NCBI GenBank assembly: GCA_016211245.1
Contig: JACQSQ010000052.1
Location: 1 to 8,525 of the forward strand
Source of the DNA: Candidatus Woesearchaeota archaeon
Lineage (GTDB): Archaea; Nanobdellota; Nanobdellia; Woesearchaeales; GW2011-AR4
Length of the DNA stretch: 8,525 nt
Direction: 5' to 3'
Both the position numbers and the translations under genes were made by a program. This document shows, in pieces, positions 5,727-8,525 of the stretch. The notes below the pieces were generated by a model. It searched no databases, was not told where the DNA came from, and was given only the letters and a program-made list of their open reading frames with translations. Position 1 is the first letter of the stretch, and each line of letters opens with the position of its first letter.

Positions 5727-6041
5727 TGCCTTGTCAATCTTGGCAGCCAGAATAAAATCATTCTCTGACAGCCCGTTTATTGCATGAGTCCAAATCTCTA
5801 TCTCAACTTTATCGTAATGGACGCAAAAATCAGGATGATGCCCTTCAGATTCTGCGATGCCCGCTATGGAATTAACGAACTTGATGGATTCAGAGAAATC
5901 CGCGAACTTTAACTTTTTATATAAATGGCCGTCCTTTAATTTCCACCCTGGAATTTCTTTTAGAAACTCATTTATTTTTTTCTCTTCCAGTGGCGGCGTT
6001 CCAGATTCGCAAGGCACGCACTTCTTTTTGGCAAGCTCCAT
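5715..6041 (-). CDS. Pterin-4a-carbinolamine dehydratase (PCD/PhhB family)
   Basis: PCD dehydrates 4a-hydroxytetrahydropterin, normally to recycle the cofactor of aromatic amino acid hydroxylases. I start at ATG 6041 (108 residues, the usual size) because the protein then begins MELAKKKCVPCESGTPPL, the common N-terminus; a TTG at 6062 would add seven residues and overlap the predicted promoter. The family active-site pattern is complete: E65 or nearby acid, H68-H69-P70, Y76, H86 and D95, with spacing that fits E-x3-HHP-x5-Y-x9-H-x8-D. The order is the Cys-x2-Cys segment (C8, C11), helix KKINEFLKEIPGW, strands, then helix FSESIKFVNSIAGIAE. Many microbes carry this gene without a hydroxylase, so a different pterin role (such as molybdopterin-related) is possible. 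It overlaps the M50 gene by 12 bp at its 3' end and follows the DUF457 gene by 38 bp, but has its own TATA-like box. Confidence 0.93.
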   Translation of the reverse strand: MELAKKKCVPCESGTPPLEEKKINEFLKEIPGWKLKDGHLYKKLKFADFSESIKFVNSIAGIAESEGHHPDFCVHYDKVEIEIWTHAINGLSENDFILAAKIDKASGK

Positions 6042-6063
6042 GGCGCAAAGAAAGCAAATCAAG

Positions 6064-6070
6064 AATTTAA
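6064..6070 (-). promoter_or_regulatory. Putative TATA box for the PCD gene
   Basis: ttaaatt on the minus strand is centred 26 nt before ATG 6041, supporting that start over the upstream TTG. A second AT-rich block (ttatttaaa) lies just beyond, over the end of the preceding gene. Confidence 0.45.
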
Positions 6071-6079
6071 GATTTGCCT

Positions 6080-6556
6080 TTAAATAAACAGGTTCGACAG
6101 CACAGTCAGCAGCGTTATGTTGAATGAAAGCACGTAATTTTCAGAAACTCCCTTCTTGTAAATGTCAAAAATCGGATTGGGGTACTGCCTTATAAAGCCA
6201 AGCCTAAATCTTTTTTTCCAAAAAGGGTCGAATGGCGAAACCTCATTAACCGTCAGGTAATCAAGCAGTATATGGGAAGCAAAAGGGATAGTAACCAGCC
6301 AAAAATAATATGGCTCGAAAAAAACGCTCAGCATGATCGCCGCCGGCACCCCAATAACAAAAAATCCGAAGGGTTCCTGCACCCAGCTTCTTAAGTATGC
6401 CCTGTCTTTGCCATAAAGCCATTTAACAACATGGTCAAGGTCTACAAACAGGCCAAAAATGACTGTAAAAATCACCATTTCCTTTAAGGAAGCCTTTTTA
6501 TGCAAAATGAAAAAAAGAAGGTTAAAGGCAAGCAAAAAGTGGTTAAACCAATTCAT
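6080..6556 (-). CDS. DUF457/YdjM-like membrane-bound metal-dependent hydrolase
   Basis: Integral membrane protein of 158 residues that fits the YdjM/DUF457 type (often labelled LexA-regulated, membrane-bound metal-dependent hydrolase). The family's conserved polar residues are seen at membrane borders: FVDLDHVVKW (38-47, D39, D41, H42) and SHILLDYLTV (94-103, H95, D99), followed by SPFDPFWKKRFRLG, where the family has a P-rich, basic loop. Four hydrophobic segments can be drawn: 5-19, 26-42, 63-80 and 84-101, with a further one near 141-157. The conserved His/Asp set suggests a metal site at the membrane interface, but the reaction is not known for this family. Start ATG 6556 has a TATA-like box about 28 nt upstream. 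The PCD gene lies 38 bp downstream in the same direction. Confidence 0.8.
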   Translation of the reverse strand: MNWFNHFLLAFNLLFFILHKKASLKEMVIFTVIFGLFVDLDHVVKWLYGKDRAYLRSWVQEPFGFFVIGVPAAIMLSVFFEPYYFWLVTIPFASHILLDYLTVNEVSPFDPFWKKRFRLGFIRQYPNPIFDIYKKGVSENYVLSFNITLLTVLSNLFI

Positions 6557-6579
6557 AAATCTATAATTTGAAAGGTAGA

Positions 6580-6589
6580 ATTTAAATTT
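6580..6589 (-). promoter_or_regulatory. Putative TATA box for the DUF457-like gene
   Basis: aaatttaaat on the minus strand is centred about 28 nt before ATG 6556. It belongs to the 143 bp gap to the next gene, which also holds a small hairpin (6591-6606). Confidence 0.45.
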
Positions 6590-6590
6590 T

Positions 6591-6606
6591 TTGGATTGAA
6601 ATCCAA
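6591..6606. repeat. Small perfect hairpin just upstream of the DUF457-like promoter
   Basis: ttggat and atccaa pair perfectly around a 4 nt tgaa loop. The hairpin sits directly behind the TATA-like box (6580-6589) when read on the minus strand, so it could be an operator half-site pair or part of the preceding gene's 3' end. Six base pairs can occur by chance. Confidence 0.3.
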
Positions 6607-6663
6607 CACCAGCTAGTTTCCTGATAACACAACTAAATCCGTTTTCATTGCCTAAGCGTCAAC

Positions 6664-6689
6664 TATGCAAAATATAAATTTATGCAAAA
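6664..6689. repeat. Direct repeat of tatgcaaaa beyond the orphan gene's 3' end
   Basis: tatgcaaaa occurs at 6664-6672 and 6681-6689, 17 bp apart start to start, flanking an AT-rich core. On the minus strand the unit reads ttttgcata, giving T-tracts just after the stop codon of the orphan gene, so part of it may act as a terminator. Confidence 0.35.
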
Positions 6690-6699
6690 AGAATATTTG

Positions 6700-7413
6700 C
6701 TATACTGCCCTATGAGTGCCGGGGCTTAAAGGATTGTTATACTGGGGCAGTTGTTCTTGAGGTAAAACTATTATCGGCTTTGGAAGTGACTTGTAAATTT
6801 CCTGAACAGCGCTTTTTATGCCCTTGACCATATTTGCAGGAGTTTCTCTCATTAGCTTTCCAACAGTTCCTGGCCTGTATGCTTCTGCAGCATATGTCAT
6901 GCTTGCCAGCAAAACAGCATAAAGCAAAGCGTGTTTTGCGGCATTTATTCCGGCTACAGTAACATTGCCAGTGGTTTCTACAACGCTTTGGCTGACCGGG
7001 CTGTCTGTCATCGCTTTTTCAATAGTGCCATACACCCTGGAAATTGGAGAATATACCAAATTATTATATGTCCATCCTATCCCAGTTCCGATCCTATTAC
7101 TCAAAGCTCCTATGGCATTAACGGTGCCTTTGAGAGTGCCTTTAACAGCGCCAGGCCCATATTTCTTTGTCGCATCCAAGGCTCTTCTTAAACCTCTTTC
7201 TCCCAAATCCAAAGCTACATTCACAGCTTTTGTGGAAGGGCTATACTTCTCAATCATTTGTTCGAGCTCCTGTCCGGATAGGCTCCCTCCTTGAACTCTT
7301 TCCCAATCTCGTAGCAATTCCTCTTCTCTTTCTCTTTGCGCTAGAGAAATTCTCTGGCCTACAAGAGCTTTCCATATTTGTCTATGCGTAACCTTAGGAT
7401 CTATTTCTTTCAT
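6700..7413 (-). CDS. Orphan protein with Gly/Ala-rich helical middle
   Basis: I do not recognise this 237-residue protein. Residues 1-57 are charged and look helical (REREEELLRDWERV, 27-40; GQELEQMIEKY, 47-57), preceded by a short THRQIWKALVGQ segment. Residues 60-165 are rich in Gly, Ala, Thr and Val (GPGAVKGTLKGTVNAIGALS, 86-105), suggesting amphipathic helices that pack against a membrane or each other. Residues 158-176 (AAKHALLYAVLLASMTYAA) form the only segment hydrophobic enough to be a possible membrane helix, though it is short and weak. The C-terminus (210-233) is Pro/Gln-rich and probably unstructured. There are no cysteines and no catalytic motif visible. It starts at ATG 7413 with a TATA-like box upstream, is flanked by gaps on both sides, and so seems monocistronic. 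Confidence 0.7.
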   Translation of the reverse strand: MKEIDPKVTHRQIWKALVGQRISLAQREREEELLRDWERVQGGSLSGQELEQMIEKYSPSTKAVNVALDLGERGLRRALDATKKYGPGAVKGTLKGTVNAIGALSNRIGTGIGWTYNNLVYSPISRVYGTIEKAMTDSPVSQSVVETTGNVTVAGINAAKHALLYAVLLASMTYAAEAYRPGTVGKLMRETPANMVKGIKSAVQEIYKSLPKPIIVLPQEQLPQYNNPLSPGTHRAV

Positions 7414-7436
7414 GGACTGTAGAAAACTATTGCCCC

Positions 7437-7450
7437 TTTTTAAATCTTTT
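7437..7450 (-). promoter_or_regulatory. Putative TATA box for the orphan gene
   Basis: aaaagatttaaaa on the minus strand is centred about 29 nt before ATG 7413, again consistent with a leaderless or very short leader transcript. Confidence 0.4.
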
Positions 7451-7487
7451 GTTCTTTAACTACTAAATAGTGGTCTAAATTAAAATA

Positions 7488-7513
7488 AAAATTTCGGAAA
7501 ATGCGGAAATTTT
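7488..7513. repeat. 8 bp inverted repeat with 10 bp spacer
   Basis: aaaatttc (7488-7495) and gaaatttt (7506-7513) are perfect inverted copies around ggaaaatgcg. The spacing (18 bp centre to centre) is plausible for a dimeric DNA-binding protein, or for a weak hairpin. It lies about 75-100 bp upstream of the orphan gene and 370 bp upstream of pyrG. Confidence 0.4.
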
Positions 7514-7632
7514 CTGTATTTTTAGAACATTAGTGGTTTTTCAATAAAATTTAAGCATTGGCTTAACTTCTTCAATATTAAAAATTGTATTTTAATTAAG
7601 CAAATAATAAATTTATTTACAATATAGAAAAT

Positions 7633-7679
7633 AAACTTGCTTTATTCATTAAACCATAAACTATAAATAAAACTTGCTT
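7633..7679. repeat. 10 nt direct repeat aaacttgctt
   Basis: Two copies, at 7633-7642 and 7670-7679, each preceded by an ATAA block and 37 bp apart. They could be paired regulator sites or a chance product of AT-rich sequence. Confidence 0.3.
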
Positions 7680-7691
7680 CATTTCCAATTA

Positions 7692-7892
7692 ATGCACTCA
7701 ACAAATTTTGATGTGATTGTTTCTAAACAACTTAAATACAAAAATTCATCTGAAATATACAAAAAGCAGAATCAAACAGGTTTCTTCTTTGATATTTACA
7801 GCGCAGGAAGTTTAAATTATTATTTTTTGTTTGTTATTGAATTATTTGCCAATCAAATTAAAACAAAAAAAAGTGATTTTCGAAATGACTAA
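7692..7892 (+). CDS. Doubtful small ORF overlapping the pyrG start
   Basis: This 66-residue ORF has ATG 7692 with a TATA-like sequence (ctataaataa, 7661-7670) about 26 nt upstream, the same geometry as real genes here. Its stop overlaps the pyrG start by 8 nt in a different frame. Against it: the composition is plain AT-rich (many Asn, Lys, Phe, Tyr), it has no recognisable motif beyond a short hydrophobic patch (NYYFLFVIELFA), and the pyrG ribosome site lies inside it. It may be a leader ORF for pyrG, or no gene at all. An in-frame TTG at 7674 adds six residues without support. Confidence 0.2.
   Translation: MHSTNFDVIVSKQLKYKNSSEIYKKQNQTGFFFDIYSAGSLNYYFLFVIELFANQIKTKKSDFRND
7873..7877 (+). 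promoter_or_regulatory. Shine-Dalgarno of pyrG
   Basis: gtgat lies 7 nt before ATG 7885 and matches the same part of the anti-Shine-Dalgarno used by thi4. It fixes the pyrG start and implies a leadered transcript, unlike most genes in the window. Candidate promoter boxes are the AT-rich tracts at 7811-7825 and 7854-7863. Confidence 0.55.
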
Positions 7893-8525
7893 ATACATTG
7901 TTGTAGCCGGTGGTGTAATGTCTGGTGTTGGAAAAGGAGTTACTACAGCTTCGATAGGAAAGATTCTGCAGGAGTATGGCTTTAATGTAACTTCAGTAAA
8001 GATAGACCCTTATCTTAATTATGATGCGGGCACTTTGCGGCCAACTGAGCATGGCGAAGTCTGGGTCACTGACGACGGTGGGGAGATTGACCAGGATTTA
8101 GGGACTTATGAGAGATTCCTTAATATAGACATTCCAAAAAGAAACAACCTGACAACAGGGCAGGTTTACAAGGCAGTTATTGACAGGGAAAGGCAAGGGG
8201 AATATCTTGGCCAAACAGTCCAGTTTATCCCCCACATCATAGAAGAAATAAAAGACAGGATCAAACAGGCATCCGATTCCCATGATTTTGTCATCATTGA
8301 AGTCGGGGGAACAATTGGCGATTATGAAAATATTCCATTCTTATTTGCATTGAAAAGCCTGGAAAGGGATGTTGGAAAGCAAAACCTTAGCTATGTTCTT
8401 GTGACTTACCTTCCGATTCCCAGCCATATAGAGGAAATGAAGACAAAGCCGACCCAGCAAGCCATAAGGCTTCTAAGCGAGCACGGGATATTCCCGGACT
8501 TTATCATTTGCAGGGCAAAAAAAGC
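7885..8525 (+). CDS. pyrG: CTP synthase, N-terminal part, cut by window edge
   Basis: CTP synthase aminates UTP to CTP with ATP and glutamine, the last step of pyrimidine nucleotide synthesis. The 213 codons present cover most of the N-terminal amidoligase (synthetase) domain; the glutaminase domain lies beyond the window. Seen in order: P-loop GGVMSGVGKG (9-18), VKIDPYLNYDAGT (38-50), HGEVWVTDDG (56-65), D71 and E139 (the Mg-binding Asp and Glu of the family, the latter in EVGGTIGDYE), QFIPHI (113-118) and MKTKPTQQ (185-192), the UTP/CTP-binding signature. Two family-conserved stretches deviate from the forms I recall: MSPFQHGEV is LRPTEHGEV, and AETDLDLGHYERF is GEIDQDLGTYERF. Start ATG 7885 is supported by the MTKY-type N-terminus and the upstream gtgat. 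The reading frame is intact up to the last base. Confidence 0.96.
   Translation, partial: MTKYIVVAGGVMSGVGKGVTTASIGKILQEYGFNVTSVKIDPYLNYDAGTLRPTEHGEVWVTDDGGEIDQDLGTYERFLNIDIPKRNNLTTGQVYKAVIDRERQGEYLGQTVQFIPHIIEEIKDRIKQASDSHDFVIIEVGGTIGDYENIPFLFALKSLERDVGKQNLSYVLVTYLPIPSHIEEMKTKPTQQAIRLLSEHGIFPDFIICRAKK

Larger units (their letters stand above)
7414..7884. other. AT-rich 471 bp intergenic region before pyrG
   Basis: This is the longest stretch without a convincing gene. It holds the promoter of the orphan gene at its left edge, an inverted repeat at 7488-7513, a TAGTGGT heptamer repeated at 7468 and 7531, and a 10 nt direct repeat aaacttgctt at 7633 and 7670. It also contains a doubtful 66-codon ORF (7692-7892) and the pyrG ribosome binding site. 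No tRNA, box C/D RNA or riboswitch was recognised. Confidence 0.6.

Noticed and set aside
6042..6062. Upstream TTG start for the PCD gene
   Set aside because: The added residues are not typical of the family, and the predicted TATA box would fall at the start codon.
6591..6606. Hairpin resembling a tRNA T-arm (contains TTCAATCC on the minus strand)
   Set aside because: The loop length does not fit a T-arm, and there is no acceptor, D-arm or anticodon arm around it.
6607..6663. Possible box C/D RNA in the gap before the orphan gene
   Set aside because: A CTGA is present on the plus strand, but no acceptable RTGATGA box C at the right distance on either strand.
7414..7884. Replication origin in the AT-rich gap
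   Set aside because: No origin-recognition boxes or cdc6/orc1 gene seen; AT-richness and short repeats alone do not support it.

Overview
The window looks like a compact, AT-rich archaeal chromosome segment, most likely from a small-genome (DPANN-like, for example Woesearchaeota/Pacearchaeota-type) archaeon. The archaeal call rests on an archaeal-style Thi4 thiazole synthase and an RsmC-like methyltransferase with an archaeal-type start. It also rests on a repeated promoter layout: an AT-rich TATA-like box centred about 25-29 nt before the start codon, which implies mostly leaderless mRNAs. The lineage within archaea is inference. No rRNA, tRNA, CRISPR array or insertion sequence was seen.

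Layout, left to right. (1) 1-744: the end of a membrane-anchored protein with a four-cysteine outer domain; its frame is open to the window edge. (2) 827-1417: an RsmC-like class I SAM methyltransferase. (3) 1432-2367 (minus): a GT-A family 2 glycosyltransferase, more GC-rich than its neighbours at its 3' end. (4) 2463-4691: a thiamine-thiazole locus. Thi4 (minus) and ThiM (plus) diverge from an 88 bp promoter region, and ThiM is followed 8 bp later by an unrecognised protein with a helix-hairpin-helix-like C-terminus. (5) 4692-5726: a small Rossmann/CARF-like protein (minus) diverging from a site-2-protease-like M50 membrane metalloprotease (plus). (6) 5715-6556 (minus): a pterin-4a-carbinolamine dehydratase and a DUF457/YdjM-like membrane protein. 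(7) 6700-7413 (minus): an orphan protein. (8) 7414-7884: a 471 bp AT-rich gap with repeats and one doubtful small ORF. (9) 7885-8525: the N-terminal part of CTP synthase, cut by the window edge.

How the genes fit together. Thi4 makes the thiazole half of thiamine from NAD, glycine and sulfur, while ThiM phosphorylates hydroxyethylthiazole, so synthesis and salvage of one moiety share a promoter region. No pyrimidine-branch (ThiC/ThiD) or coupling (ThiE/ThiN) gene is present here. The Thi4 carries a cysteine (C156) where, from memory, methanogen enzymes have histidine. That predicts the self-sacrificing, single-turnover type and is the most testable biochemical point in the window. The other genes look like single housekeeping or orphan units with no obvious shared pathway.

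I found no clear multi-gene novel system. The best candidates for undescribed biology are the 118-residue CARF-like protein, the HhH protein beside thiM, the orphan at 6700-7413, and the exact abutment or overlap of convergent genes. All functional calls are by eye; no database search was possible.
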